Assembly: GCF_008122205.1 (NCBI RefSeq)
Contig: NZ_PHNJ01000009.1
Location: 62,001-126,000 of the forward strand
Source of the DNA: Natronococcus pandeyae
GTDB lineage: Archaea; Halobacteriota; Halobacteria; Halobacteriales; Natrialbaceae
Length of the DNA stretch: 64,000 nucleotides
Reading direction: 5' to 3'
The notes under the pieces: model-generated
What the model was told of the DNA's origin: nothing
Databases searched by the model: none
The model's input: only the letters and a program-made list of their open reading frames with translations
Shown: positions 17,510-26,914 of the stretch, in pieces
How positions within the stretch are numbered: position 1 is the first letter of the stretch
Layout of the letters: the number at the start of each line of letters is the position of its first letter
Position numbers and translations under genes: made by a program

Positions 17510-18253
17510 CTACGATACAGGGGCTTCTCTCGGAAGCGGCCCTATCTCGACCGTTCTATCCCGAGTGACGTATATTCCAACCCCTCTCGATTGGTCCTGA
17601 ACGTCCCATTTGAACGTCTCCGAGTCCCAGTTACGCGTCGCTGAGTGGTCGCCATCATTCAGTTCGACAGCGAGTTCATACTCTGTTCCCACCGTCAGAT
17701 CAAATCGCCTTTCGACGCCTGTTTCGCCATCGAGCGCGTACTCGCTGGCACGTATTTGCTTCTCCTTGGAGTCAGTGTGAGGAGTAATGGTGAGGACGAG
17801 TTCGTGTTCGGTAGCAGCGAAGTTGAGCATTCGAAAGACGTAGTCTGCACCCTGCCGCACATCCCTATCGACTTCGACACGTTGGACATGTTGCTCGTTC
17901 ACTCGATACGTTGGTGCGTAGGTTTCGTAGTGGCCAACAGACGCCGAACCGAACAACGGTTCGTGGGTAGCTGAACCTCCGCAACTGGTGATGACGTAGA
18001 ACGCAGATTCCACCTCACGGTCGAACACGGCATCACAAACGACGTTGATCGAATCGACGCGAGATTCGTTTTCGAGAATGTAGTTATGCTGTTCGGCTGT
18101 CTCGTATTCTTTCACGAAGTCAACAACCGTCTCTCGTGTGAGGGGTTCAGGAATCTCGGGGTATCCCTCCGGTTCGACGGAACTATTTAGACAGCCTGCT
18201 GCCGAAAATAAGAGGGCAGTTCCAGTGCCAGCGAGGACTGTTCGGCGCTTCAT
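17510..18253 (-). CDS. Tat-exported lipoprotein, unknown function
   Basis: 247 aa. The N terminus MKRRTVLAGTG with a lipobox ending SAAGC (Cys21) marks a Tat lipoprotein anchored outside the membrane. The mature part is beta-rich, with no domain I recognise. By eye its coding DNA is lower in G+C and uses more A/T-ending codons than its neighbours, which suggests later acquisition. A TTAAACA box lies about 21-27 bases upstream of the ATG. Confidence 0.8.
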   Translation of the reverse strand: MKRRTVLAGTGTALLFSAAGCLNSSVEPEGYPEIPEPLTRETVVDFVKEYETAEQHNYILENESRVDSINVVCDAVFDREVESAFYVITSCGGSATHEPLFGSASVGHYETYAPTYRVNEQHVQRVEVDRDVRQGADYVFRMLNFAATEHELVLTITPHTDSKEKQIRASEYALDGETGVERRFDLTVGTEYELAVELNDGDHSATRNWDSETFKWDVQDQSRGVGIYVTRDRTVEIGPLPREAPVS

Positions 18254-18406
18254 GTAAGTTCATATTGTTGATGTGTTTAAGTACCTTCTCCAAAATTAAC
18301 CACGAATTGATCCATGCAGTCCGTTCAGTGCGCGCTCGTCCGCAACGAACCGCTCCTCCGGATTCAATCTCGAGACTGAACGACGAAACCGCGTTCCTCA
18401 CTACTG
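18254..18406. other. Short spacer
   Basis: Contains the TATA-like box of the lipoprotein gene (minus strand, near 18274-18280) and the 3' flank of the PP-loop gene. Nothing else is seen. Confidence 0.4.
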
Positions 18407-19714
18407 CTACCGATCCGATCGAACCAATCGGAGCCCCGCTTTCGCCGTCGTCCAGGCGGGATACAGCGCATTGTAGACGCTGTTCGGGGCGTTTCTTGCG
18501 CCCGCTCGAAGGAGTCGATGGGTCAGCGGCGGCCCCGACTCCGAGACGAGGTCCTCGAGATCCGCTTCCTCGAGCCACTCGAAGAAGGCCCGTTCGGCGG
18601 GCGACGTCGGATTAGTCTCTCGCGCGCGCCCGCGAATGTCTTCCCACATGTAGCGCTCGTCCTGGCCGAGCACCCACTCGCCGCCCTCGAGAGCCGCCCG
18701 GATCCGCTCGTAGTCCCGATCGCTGAAGGGATAGCCGTGCTCGCTCGGCTCGAGCCCGGAGAGTCGGAGGCCGACGGCGGTCCGGTAACACTTCTCGCAG
18801 CGGCCGCAGTTGCCGTCCATTCGCACGTTGCAGGTCTGGAGGTCGAGTCCGGGCGCGTCGCTTTCGACGTAGTCGGCGATGGCGTCGAGTCGCTCCTGGC
18901 GGGTGAGTTCGTAGCTGTCGTGGTGACACTGCGTGCCCGTCCACCGGACGTTGTCGTCGATATCCGGCCGCGACCCCCACTCGAGGTCGATCCCCTCCCA
19001 GTGGGTGGCGGCGACGTAGAGGTCGTCCATTCCGCGGGCGTAGGCCATCGGAGCGCAGAGCCCGAGCAGCCCGAGTCCGTGGCCGACGGAGCTGTACCAG
19101 GCGCCGTCGACGTGGCGCTTGTAGTGGGCCAGCAACATCGGGTGGTCGAGAAAGGAGAGCATGTTCGACTCGACGAACGCCGTCTCGAGACCGCGCTCGG
19201 CAGCGAACCCGGAGACGCGGTCCGTGAGGTGTCGCCAGTCCTCGTCGTCGGCCGAATCCGGCGTGATCGTCCAGCCGCGGATGCTGACGAGCGTCGGGGA
19301 CTCCTCGCGGTGGCGGACGTACGAGCACGTCGAATCGACGCCGCCGGTGAACAGCAGCCCGCTCTCGCCGCCCGCCTCGGGTTCCGGATCGATGGTCCGA
19401 CGGGCGTAGAGCGTCCCGCCCTCGAGGAAGTCGTACATCCCGCAGAGCGTCTCCTGGACGTCTTCGAGCGCGCGGGCGAACGTCGCGTCGACTTCGTCGA
19501 CGTAGACGTCGGCCCCGTTCGCCCAGGCGACGGGACAGACCTGCGCGAGGACCGGAATCACGAGGATGCCGTCGGGAACGTCCTCGATCGAGACGTCGTA
19601 GTCGGTTCGAAACGGTTGGTTCGTGAAGAAGCGCTCGAGTTCGGGCGACGTCCGCACGTCGCACTCGAGGGTCGTGTCGTCGACGGTGAGTCGGTCGATG
19701 GTGATGGCAGTCAT
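18407..19714 (-). CDS. PP-loop ATPase (adenine-nucleotide alpha hydrolase-like), possible sugar amidating enzyme
   Basis: 435 aa from ATG 19714. The upstream extension is Arg-rich and was rejected. The N-type PP-loop TGGVDS is at 123-128. A later Cys cluster (CNVRMDGNCGRCEKC) is a likely zinc or thiolation site. The combination resembles 7-cyano-7-deazaguanine synthase, asparagine-synthase or WbpG-like enzymes that adenylate a carboxylate before amidation. In a cluster that builds uronic acids, amidation of a sugar carboxylate is a reasonable but unproven role. Confidence 0.7.
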   Translation of the reverse strand: MTAITIDRLTVDDTTLECDVRTSPELERFFTNQPFRTDYDVSIEDVPDGILVIPVLAQVCPVAWANGADVYVDEVDATFARALEDVQETLCGMYDFLEGGTLYARRTIDPEPEAGGESGLLFTGGVDSTCSYVRHREESPTLVSIRGWTITPDSADDEDWRHLTDRVSGFAAERGLETAFVESNMLSFLDHPMLLAHYKRHVDGAWYSSVGHGLGLLGLCAPMAYARGMDDLYVAATHWEGIDLEWGSRPDIDDNVRWTGTQCHHDSYELTRQERLDAIADYVESDAPGLDLQTCNVRMDGNCGRCEKCYRTAVGLRLSGLEPSEHGYPFSDRDYERIRAALEGGEWVLGQDERYMWEDIRGRARETNPTSPAERAFFEWLEEADLEDLVSESGPPLTHRLLRAGARNAPNSVYNALYPAWTTAKAGLRLVRSDR

Positions 19715-20153
19715 AGTACGTCGCTGCTCTCTCCTCGAGGACATCACGAACGGACACAAAAAGGATCAGAATAGTTGATCGTCCGAGAGCGGAGAAATGG
19801 ATCCGTAGCCGACCGTTCGGATGCGACAGGGAACACATACCCGACGAGCGCTGGCTGTCGAATCACCGGAATCGAACAGATTCACCAGTGGAGCCACGCT
19901 CCGGGGATATTTCGCTTCGCGAGAGCCGGCGATGGCGATCGAGGCCGCGTACTGATCACAGCGGTGGATGGACCGTTGTGCGTAGAGAACCGGTCTCGTC
20001 GAAACGTGCACGCAAAACGTACAGTGGAGCCGCGTAATACGCCCGAGATCGGGTCTCACCGTAGGAGCTCTATAACAAACCCCGCTACCGACGACACTCG
20101 CGTCAAGTCATGTGTATCGACGCAAGATCGGGTAGACCCGGTATCGCGTACCT
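19715..20153. other. Divergent intergenic region
   Basis: Separates the minus-strand PP-loop gene from the membrane-protein gene. It holds the ATAACAAA element at 20073 and a 15-codon mini-ORF at 20110. No other gene is apparent between 19770 and 20070. Confidence 0.5.
20073..20080 (+). promoter_or_regulatory. ATAACAAA promoter element of the membrane-protein gene
   Basis: CTCTATAACAAACCCC, first base 37 bases before the mini-ORF ATG 20110 and 81 bases before the membrane-protein ATG. The first twelve bases match the 15211 copy (CTATAACAAA). Confidence 0.55.
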
Positions 20154-20157
20154 ATGA
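20110..20157 (+). CDS. Putative leader mini-ORF, 15 codons
   Basis: Encodes MCIDARSGRPGIAYL. Its TGA overlaps the ATG of the membrane protein (ATGA). The end Gly-Ile-x-Tyr-Leu-stop and the DNA around it (GGTATCG, then GTA, then CTATGA) match the 2247-2279 mini-ORF at 17 of 21 bases. This is the best supported of the leader ORFs in the window. Confidence 0.4.
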   Translation: MCIDARSGRPGIAYL

Positions 20158-21944
20158 ATCGAGCGACACTCAACTGGACGTTCACCGTCGGGTTCGTCGC
20201 TCTCACGGCTGGTATTCTTCTGGCGAGAGCCAACCCCGCGACCGCCTACGAGGCGTCGATCTACACGGGGACACCGACGGCGACGTGGGTCGGGTTCGCG
20301 ATCGCGATGGCGATCGCCGTCAGCGCGGCGCTCACCTGCCACGGCCGACAGCAGGCGATCGGCCTCGGCCTCGGTGCCGCGACGGTCACGTCGATCGTGA
20401 GCCTTCCCGCGATACGAAACTACTACTTCAACGGGATGGGCGACGCGCTCTCACATCTCGGCTGGACCAGGGACATCACCAGCGGTCAGATGAACGCCCA
20501 CGAACTGTTCTATCCGGGACTGCACTCCCTCGGGGCGGCCTTTCATTTTCTCGGCGGGGTCCCAATCGAACGCGCACTCCTGTTCGGTATCGTCGTCCTG
20601 TTCGTTCCGTTCCTGGTGTTCGTACCGCTCGTCGTCCGGGACCTGAGCGGGAACGCCCTCGCGGTCGGCATCGCCGGAGTCGTCTCGTGGATGGTGTTGC
20701 CGATCAACAACATCGCGACCCACATGGGCGTTCATACGAACTCGAACGCGCTGTTTCTGGTTCCCGTGGTCCTCTTCGCACTGGTTGCATATCTTCGTCG
20801 CCGGGCGACGATCGAACGCCTTCCGTTCGGACTGTCGCCGTTCAGCGTCCTCCTGTATACCTCGGCGATCGCCCTCCTGCTGGTCCACCCCCAGCAGATG
20901 GTCAACGTCGTCGTCCTCGTCGCAGCGGTCGCCGGGGTCCAGTACTTCGCGCATCGGCGCTACGACGAGCACCCGATGCTCGAGCATCCGACGATGTACA
21001 CGCCGACGTTCGTCCTCGGCTCGATCTTCGGCATCTGGGCGGTGAGCAACGCGCGATTCCGCGAGGCCGTCGAGGGGTTCGTCACCGGAATATTCTCTGA
21101 CGACGTGGGTGCTGACGCCGAAATCGACCAGCAAGGGAGTTCGCTCACCGAAATCGGCGGGAGTCTCGCCGAACTGTTCGTCACGATGTTTCTCGATGCC
21201 GCCCTGATCGGCCTCATCGTCGGCTTCTTCGTGCTACTGACCTGGATCGGACGGACGAGACTGGACGGCGAGTCACGGGCGCTCGTCACCTACTTCGGGT
21301 TCGCGCTCGTTCCGCTCGGCGTCATGTTCGCCCTCTACTTCGTCGGGACGATGAACATGGCGTTCCGGCAGATGGGGTTCATCTACGTCGTGCTGACGAT
21401 CCTCGCGGGGGTCGCGATCGCACACGCAGTGGGCGGCCTCTCCGGACTCATCTCGACGCCGGGTGCCAACGCCGTCGCGGCGGTGGTTCTCGGCGTCTGT
21501 CTCGTTCTCGGGCTGATGACGGTGTTCGCATCGCCCGTCATCTACAGTCCGGGACAGCACGTTACCGAGGAGAAGTACAACGGCTACGAGACGGGAATGG
21601 AACACGGCGCTGGCGACACACCCTACGTGGGACTGGGCTACGACCCGTTCCGGTTCGACCACGGAATCAACGGACTCGACGGTGATGATGCACTCACCGG
21701 TGGGACCGCCGAAAGTGGCGAAGTAGACGGCGACGAGTTCAACGAGGGTAATTACACCGGTGCGTACAACGACGTCGACTACTACCTCATGGTCTCCGAG
21801 TTCGACGAAACCAGGGAGTTCGGCGTCTACCAGGAACTTCGCTACAGCGAAGCCGCACTCTCCGGCGTCCAGTACAGCCCGCACGCCGACAAGGTGGTCT
21901 CGAACGACGAGTTCCGGATGTACGCCGTCTCGAGCGACGACTGA
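20154..21944 (+). CDS. Polytopic membrane protein of the surface-glycan cluster
   Basis: 596 aa with about 12 hydrophobic segments over residues 8-460 and an acidic, probably external C-terminal domain of about 130 residues (from ASPVIYSPGQHV). Near residue 90, NYYFNGMGDALSHLGWTRD has an acidic loop after the second or third helix, as in GT-C glycosyltransferases. The call GT-C-like is inference from this layout; a flippase- or ligase-like role is also possible. It has its own promoter element and leader ORF. Confidence 0.7.
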   Translation: MNRATLNWTFTVGFVALTAGILLARANPATAYEASIYTGTPTATWVGFAIAMAIAVSAALTCHGRQQAIGLGLGAATVTSIVSLPAIRNYYFNGMGDALSHLGWTRDITSGQMNAHELFYPGLHSLGAAFHFLGGVPIERALLFGIVVLFVPFLVFVPLVVRDLSGNALAVGIAGVVSWMVLPINNIATHMGVHTNSNALFLVPVVLFALVAYLRRRATIERLPFGLSPFSVLLYTSAIALLLVHPQQMVNVVVLVAAVAGVQYFAHRRYDEHPMLEHPTMYTPTFVLGSIFGIWAVSNARFREAVEGFVTGIFSDDVGADAEIDQQGSSLTEIGGSLAELFVTMFLDAALIGLIVGFFVLLTWIGRTRLDGESRALVTYFGFALVPLGVMFALYFVGTMNMAFRQMGFIYVVLTILAGVAIAHAVGGLSGLISTPGANAVAAVVLGVCLVLGLMTVFASPVIYSPGQHVTEEKYNGYETGMEHGAGDTPYVGLGYDPFRFDHGINGLDGDDALTGGTAESGEVDGDEFNEGNYTGAYNDVDYYLMVSEFDETREFGVYQELRYSEAALSGVQYSPHADKVVSNDEFRMYAVSSDD

Positions 21945-22565
21945 GAGAGCGGGCTTTCGAGCGCCGCCTCGAGTCCGAATCTGTCGCTGACGGGTCTGTC
22001 CGCGAGCAGCGTGTTTCCGCGAACGAGCGTCAGTCCGCGAGTGAATCGACTCCTCGTAGAACAGGTTGTGTGGAGAGGCAGTACTCGGTGAGACACTCGC
22101 TCGGATCGGGTTAGTACCGTTTCCGATCGTCCTTTCGTTCGGTGGACGGAGCATCGTCTACACACTATTTGCCTCGAAGCGGCCGCCGAGAACTATTCGT
22201 ACCGGACCAGGGACTGCACCGAACCGTCGGTCGACCGCGTCCGCTCGAGTCAGCAGTCGATTACCGGCGGATAACAACTGGTTGCGCGCACGTTCGATCG
22301 TTTCGATCGATCGACACCGGCGTGAACTCGTAACTTCTCGTCGCTAATCCCTCGATTCCGTCCCCGAGAAATCACCTGTTACTCGGGAAAGATGGCGTTA
22401 GAACCTCGCTGCTACTGAACTCTCTCCGGAAGATAACTTTCGTAACTTCGTGGAGTATTCTTCATACATTGTGTCCAAATACCCAGTGTTACAAATACAT
22501 TCCGTAAATTTAACCCAAGATAACAAAGAAAGGTTTATGATCCGTAAGGCACGGTTACGATTTGT
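21945..22565. other. Gene-poor intergenic region
   Basis: No convincing gene. Short frames on both strands are basic. The last 60 bases hold the promoter of the beta-helix gene: an A/T-rich block, ATAACAAAG at 22520 and a TTTATGA box at 22534. Confidence 0.5.
22520..22540 (+). promoter_or_regulatory. Promoter of the first beta-helix gene
   Basis: Contains ATAACAAAG (22520-22528, 46 bases before ATG 22566) and a TATA-like TTTATGA (22534-22540, 26-32 bases before the ATG). Here the usual box takes the core position, so the ATAACAAA copy may be upstream or fortuitous. Confidence 0.5.
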
Positions 22566-23510
22566 ATGGCGCAGAATCCGCGTACACCCGATGCGAGTAA
22601 TCCGTCTAATAACGGCCGTAATACGCCGTTAACCCGACGAAGCTACGTTCAGTCGCTCGCAGCGGTTGCAACTGCAGCAGTCTCCGCCGGCGCGGCCGGC
22701 ACGGTTGCTGCAGATAACGAGTACGAGGTTATCGAAGCCGAGAACCAGACCGTCACGATCGACGATGGCGAGACCTGGGAGAACAAGCTGATCGATATGA
22801 CCACTGGCCAGGACATCATCATCAACGCCGAAGGGACGGACTGGACGATCCGGAACGTCGGCTTCCACGGCGAGAACACGTCCGGCACCGGCTCCGCCAC
22901 CTTCGGCGTCGCCGACACCGGCGGAAACACGAGCACCGTCGAGAACGTCTACCTCGGCGACGGCGCCGCCGAAGGGAACCAGGCTCCGAACGGTCACGGC
23001 CAGACCGCGTTCTGGGTCAACCCCGACCACTCGGGCCACCTCGACTTCGAGAACGTCAACATTCAGGAGTTCGCGGACAACGCGATCTACGCCTCCGCGC
23101 CCGGGAACGCCGGCGGCGGCACGATCCACATCGATAGCTGTTACGCCGCGAACTGTTACGTCTCCCACTTCCGACTCGCGACGGAAGGCAGCAAGGTGAC
23201 GAACTCCAGCGTCCTCGTCGACGGCGACGGATACGAGGGCCGCGGCATCTGGGCCTGGGCGCCCGGCACCATCGAGGTCGACGGCTGCCAGATCGAGATG
23301 AACGGCGCGAACACGGCGATCGACGCCGGCGCGAACGGAAACGGAACGGAAGTCGTCGTCAGCGACACCGACTACGACGACCAGGCCGGCGTCGCCGAAC
23401 ACGACGGCTCGACCGTCCAGCTCGAGGACGACGTGGGTACCGACCCCGAGGCGTTCGTTCCGGACGGCGTCCCGACCAGCGCCGAGGAAGCCGCTGGCGC
23501 CGGAAATTAA
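22566..23510 (+). CDS. Tat-exported right-handed beta-helix protein
   Basis: 314 aa. The Tat signal TRRSYVQSLAAVATAAVSAG ends near residue 50 (VAADNEYE). The mature part is a parallel beta-helix of short turns such as WTIRNVGFHGEN, STVENVYLGDGA, LDFENVNIQEFADNAIY and TIHIDSCYAANCYV, ending with VPTSAEEAAG. It is probably a secreted or cell-surface protein that binds or modifies polysaccharide; no catalytic residues are evident. The start of the mature domain (EYEVIEAENQTVTI) is clearly paralogous to the next gene. Confidence 0.82.
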   Translation: MAQNPRTPDASNPSNNGRNTPLTRRSYVQSLAAVATAAVSAGAAGTVAADNEYEVIEAENQTVTIDDGETWENKLIDMTTGQDIIINAEGTDWTIRNVGFHGENTSGTGSATFGVADTGGNTSTVENVYLGDGAAEGNQAPNGHGQTAFWVNPDHSGHLDFENVNIQEFADNAIYASAPGNAGGGTIHIDSCYAANCYVSHFRLATEGSKVTNSSVLVDGDGYEGRGIWAWAPGTIEVDGCQIEMNGANTAIDAGANGNGTEVVVSDTDYDDQAGVAEHDGSTVQLEDDVGTDPEAFVPDGVPTSAEEAAGAGN

Positions 23511-23917
23511 CGAAATTCCACTGACACGGCCCTCCATTTCCGCTGACGCGCCCCTCCACTCCCGCTGACGCGCCCCTCCACCACGAATATCGCTGACGCG
23601 ACCCTTCACCGCTCTTCTTCGCTCGGCCCACCCGACCGAAGAGCGTCTCGCTCGTTCAGAAACAGCGACGCTCTCGCTACCAGACCTGCTCGCTTCAGGA
23701 GTAATCATTGTTTACTGTGGCTGGAGCAACGGTTTTCGAGGCTGAGTTGCGGTAATATGTGATTACTCGAGCGACGTAGTGGAACTACGTATATAAGATT
23801 CCATGACCTAAAATAGAAAATCTACGTAACAAATCGCCACTTCGGATTGAGTGTCTGTTAATTTTAGGCGTAGAAGAGGGGAATCTTTATACGGGTAGTC
23901 CAGAATTACTCGATTGC
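23511..23917. repeat. Intergenic region with degenerate tandem repeat
   Basis: Right after the stop, four copies of a CGCTGACGCGCCCCTCCAC-like unit lie at 23519-23540, 23541-23562, 23563-23590 and 23591-23610. The rest is A/T-richer and holds the next promoter: TTTATA at 23886-23891, 27-32 bases before ATG 23918. Confidence 0.6.
23886..23891 (+). promoter_or_regulatory. TATA box of the second beta-helix gene
   Basis: TTTATA, 32 bases upstream of the ATG. This is the canonical haloarchaeal core promoter for a nearly leaderless mRNA. It contrasts with the ATAACAAA element of the glycan genes. Confidence 0.6.
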
Positions 23918-25729
23918 ATGGCACGCGAACCTTCGGTACTGGATACGGAGCGGTCTGTCGAGAGCGACGACGAACACGCGGAAAGCACCGGTAATACGGG
24001 ATTACTGGATCGGCGTTCCTACATGAGGCTGGCGGGAGCGACGACCGCGGCGGCAGCGTTCACCGGCATCGCGAGCGCGAACGCCGAGGAGTACGAGGTC
24101 ATCGAGGCGAACGGACAGACGATTCAGATCGGGCAGGGAGAAACGTTCGAGAACAAACTGATCGACCTCTCAACCGGGAACGGCATCCTGCTGAACGTCA
24201 CCGGCTCCGACGCCGTTATTCGGAACGTCGGGTTCGAGGGACTCTACCGCGGCGATGGGTTTATGATCTCGATCAACACCAACGCGGGCGACGTCCTTGT
24301 CGAGAACGTCTACCTCGGCGACGGCTCCACCAAGGAAGGGGAGAGCTTCGTTCACGGTCCCGGTGCGGTCTTCATGCACCGGAACAGCAACGCCGACGCC
24401 ACCTTCCGAAACTGTAACGTCCAGGGGTGGCCCAACAACGGATTCTACTGTTCCAACACGGCTCACGGCGGGAGCGTCCGCTTCGAGTCGTGTTTCGGCA
24501 AGAACAACGGCGTGTCGACGTTCCGATGTGCGAGCGGCAACGACGAGATCGTCGACTGCGTCGCGTACAACGACAACACCGACTACGGCGACGGCTACGG
24601 CAATTTCAGCGAAACCGACGGCCGTCCCGTCTGGGTCTGGAACGGCGGAACCGTGACGGTTCGTGACTCCCACTTCGCGGCCGGATCGTACCCGCACGCG
24701 TTCGTGGCCGGCGCCAACGGCTCGGCCGGCAACGCCACCGTCGAGGGCGGCGCTATCGGCGGCAACGTCCAGAACGCGGACGGGTCGTCGGTCAACATCG
24801 CCGACAGCGTCTCGAGCGAGCCGGATCTTTCCGTCCCCGAGGGCGTACCGACGTCCGCCGAGGAGGCCGCCGCAGGCGGCGGAAGCCAGGGATCAGGACG
24901 GAAACCCGAGGAGGGTGACACCGAAAGTGACGATACACTCTCGAACGTCTTGCTCGTCGACGGCGACGCCTCGGACGTGACTCGATACGAGTTCGTGGTC
25001 GACGGCGAGATCGAACCGTCGAACGCGGAGGGAGCGACCATCGACGACGGCCTTGAGATCGACGACGGCGTCGTTCACGGAACCGTCGCGGACTGGCTCG
25101 ACGCGTTCCGGTTCGATGGCGAACTCGAGCAGGTGACCGTCGACGGACCGGCGACCGTCCTCCTCAACGACGAGGAGATCGACCCCGACGAGTACGGACC
25201 GGAACTGCCCCACGTTCTCGAGGTCGAGGGAACCGGCACGGCGACGAGCTACGAGATCACGGTCGACGGCACGATAGAACTCGAGTCTGACGACGACCCG
25301 GAGGCTGACGCGACGACGATTTCGGGATCGACCGTTCAGAGTTCGGTGACGGAGGAGACTCAGATGTACCGGTTCTCCGGTGCGCTCACCGACGTTACGT
25401 TCACCGAGGGCGAGGCGACCGTTCGACTCGACGACGAGAAGATCGACCCGGACGAGTACGGTGATCAGGAACTGCTTCCCCACGCGCTGGTCATCGACGG
25501 CACCGACGCCGACGGCCCGAGCACCTACTCCTTCGAGGCCAGCGGCGCGGTCGTCGAGTCCGACTGTCGCACCGCTTCGATCGACGAGGCAGATCTCATC
25601 GAGGGGGAGGCTGTTCGCGCTGTCGTCGATAACTGGGCAGACGTCTACTGGTTCGACGGCGAAATCGAGGCGTTCCGACTCGTCGGTCACGCGACAGTCG
25701 ACGTCCAGCACAACGCGCGCAACCAGTGA
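23918..25729 (+). CDS. Tat-exported beta-helix protein with three C-terminal repeat domains
   Basis: 603 aa. Tat signal around residues 32-52 (DRRSYMRLAGATTAAAAFTG). A beta-helix at about 60-310 is paralogous to the preceding protein (EYEVIEANGQTIQIGQGETFENKLIDLSTGN versus its counterpart; key shared words EYEVIEA, ENKLID, ENVYLGDG). After a Gly-rich linker come three homologous domains of about 85 residues, starting near 343, 430 and 520. Each has a pattern Y-F/I-V-x-G-x-I/V, a central F-x-G-x-L/I and IDPDEYG at the first two junctions. It is probably a cell-surface adhesion or binding module. Confidence 0.82.
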   Translation: MAREPSVLDTERSVESDDEHAESTGNTGLLDRRSYMRLAGATTAAAAFTGIASANAEEYEVIEANGQTIQIGQGETFENKLIDLSTGNGILLNVTGSDAVIRNVGFEGLYRGDGFMISINTNAGDVLVENVYLGDGSTKEGESFVHGPGAVFMHRNSNADATFRNCNVQGWPNNGFYCSNTAHGGSVRFESCFGKNNGVSTFRCASGNDEIVDCVAYNDNTDYGDGYGNFSETDGRPVWVWNGGTVTVRDSHFAAGSYPHAFVAGANGSAGNATVEGGAIGGNVQNADGSSVNIADSVSSEPDLSVPEGVPTSAEEAAAGGGSQGSGRKPEEGDTESDDTLSNVLLVDGDASDVTRYEFVVDGEIEPSNAEGATIDDGLEIDDGVVHGTVADWLDAFRFDGELEQVTVDGPATVLLNDEEIDPDEYGPELPHVLEVEGTGTATSYEITVDGTIELESDDDPEADATTISGSTVQSSVTEETQMYRFSGALTDVTFTEGEATVRLDDEKIDPDEYGDQELLPHALVIDGTDADGPSTYSFEASGAVVESDCRTASIDEADLIEGEAVRAVVDNWADVYWFDGEIEAFRLVGHATVDVQHNARNQ

Positions 25730-26317
25730 GCGTCACTCGCGCGTTCGCACACTGCTAATACGACGTTTTTCGAGAACGGCATCCACTCGTTCGGTTCCGT
25801 CGGACGCGTTCTTCACTCCACGTCGAATTTTCCGGTAGCTTCGCCGCCAAATCGTAGCGACGCGGTTTGGCGTGCGAGCGGGCTGTGGTGACGAACCGGA
25901 TTGCAGACGGTACTGCCGGAGATCGTGAAAACCGAGAACTGGGCTACTCGTTACACTCACGTTTTCGGCGGGAGCTCTGAGAAGGTGGCTCCCGCGTCAG
26001 GAACAGCAAGCTGGCACGCGAACTGTTCCGGTACTGGATGACGGTCTCCGGGAGCCAACCGTCACTATGAGCGGGATGAATAAAAGTCCTTCTCGAGCGC
26101 CGACGACCGCTCGAGGATCGCCACGGCTCGACGGCCGCGGCAGTCGGACGGCCGCGACAGCCCGACAGCTGTGACAGCCCGACGGCCGCCGCAGCGAATG
26201 GGCGAACAGCCGTACCGAATGCGACGTCGATACCGGACGCTATCGGTGGCCGCACGCCGCGGTCGAGGTCGGACGGACCGAACGCGTACTGAGGGGGCGC
26301 TGTCGCTATCGGTCGAC
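25730..26317. other. Gene-free stretch
   Basis: A T5 tract at 25766-25770 after the beta-helix gene could be its terminator. Around 26120-26200 there is a low-complexity stretch built of GACGGCCGC and GACAGCCC words. No convincing coding frame is seen. Confidence 0.5.
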
Positions 26318-26914
26318 TTACTCGATTCGCGATAGTTTGCCGTCGACGGTACGTTCTTGACGGCGGTTCGTCACGAGGTGGGCGATCGTCAGCAGCGAGA
26401 ACGCACCCACGACGACGCCGGCGAGGGCGAGGGTCGAAACGATGTTGAGCGGCGGGACGCCGAGAAACGCGGCAGTGACGATGGCGACACCGATGACGCT
26501 CAGCGTCGCGTACCAGCGGTCCCACCGGTCCTGCCGGTGGGCGTCCGTATCGAGATACATCATCAACAGGTCGGCGTTATCGGAGAGGGTAATCAGCCCA
26601 CGGTCCTGGTCGTACTCGACGATCCCGGCGTCGTCCATCTTCGGCAGATGGGTCTGATACAGCGCGACGTACACTCGTTTTCGTTGGTCGGAACTGAGAG
26701 CGTTGACGTCGGTGTCGTTCTCCCAGGCCGCGATCTGTTCGGCGAGTTCGCCGAGGGTCACGGTTTCGTCAGCCTCCAGAAGGTACGAGAGGACTTCCCG
26801 GCGGCGACGATTCTTGAGGAGTTCGAAAATAACGTCTTTCGAGAGACGACCACCGTCGTCGGACTCCGCGACTGACGCGATCTCGTCGGGGAGTGAGCTG
26901 TCGATCGACGACAT
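26318..26914 (-). CDS. DUF7344 domain protein with two membrane helices
   Basis: 198 aa. The N-terminal acidic stretch is followed by the DUF7344 pattern FELLKNRRRREVLSYLLEADE, LGELAEQIAAWENDTDVNAL, QRKRVYVALYQTHLPKMDDAGIVEYD (residues about 28-115). Two membrane helices lie at about 135-185. It is a paralogue of the 1399-1935 protein, placed next to a TFB gene. It is likely a membrane-linked regulator; the target is unknown. Confidence 0.87.
   Translation of the reverse strand: MSSIDSSLPDEIASVAESDDGGRLSKDVIFELLKNRRRREVLSYLLEADETVTLGELAEQIAAWENDTDVNALSSDQRKRVYVALYQTHLPKMDDAGIVEYDQDRGLITLSDNADLLMMYLDTDAHRQDRWDRWYATLSVIGVAIVTAAFLGVPPLNIVSTLALAGVVVGAFSLLTIAHLVTNRRQERTVDGKLSRIE

Noticed and set aside
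22266-22276. ATAACAAC word
   Set aside because: One base off the promoter element and not at the expected distance from any start codon.
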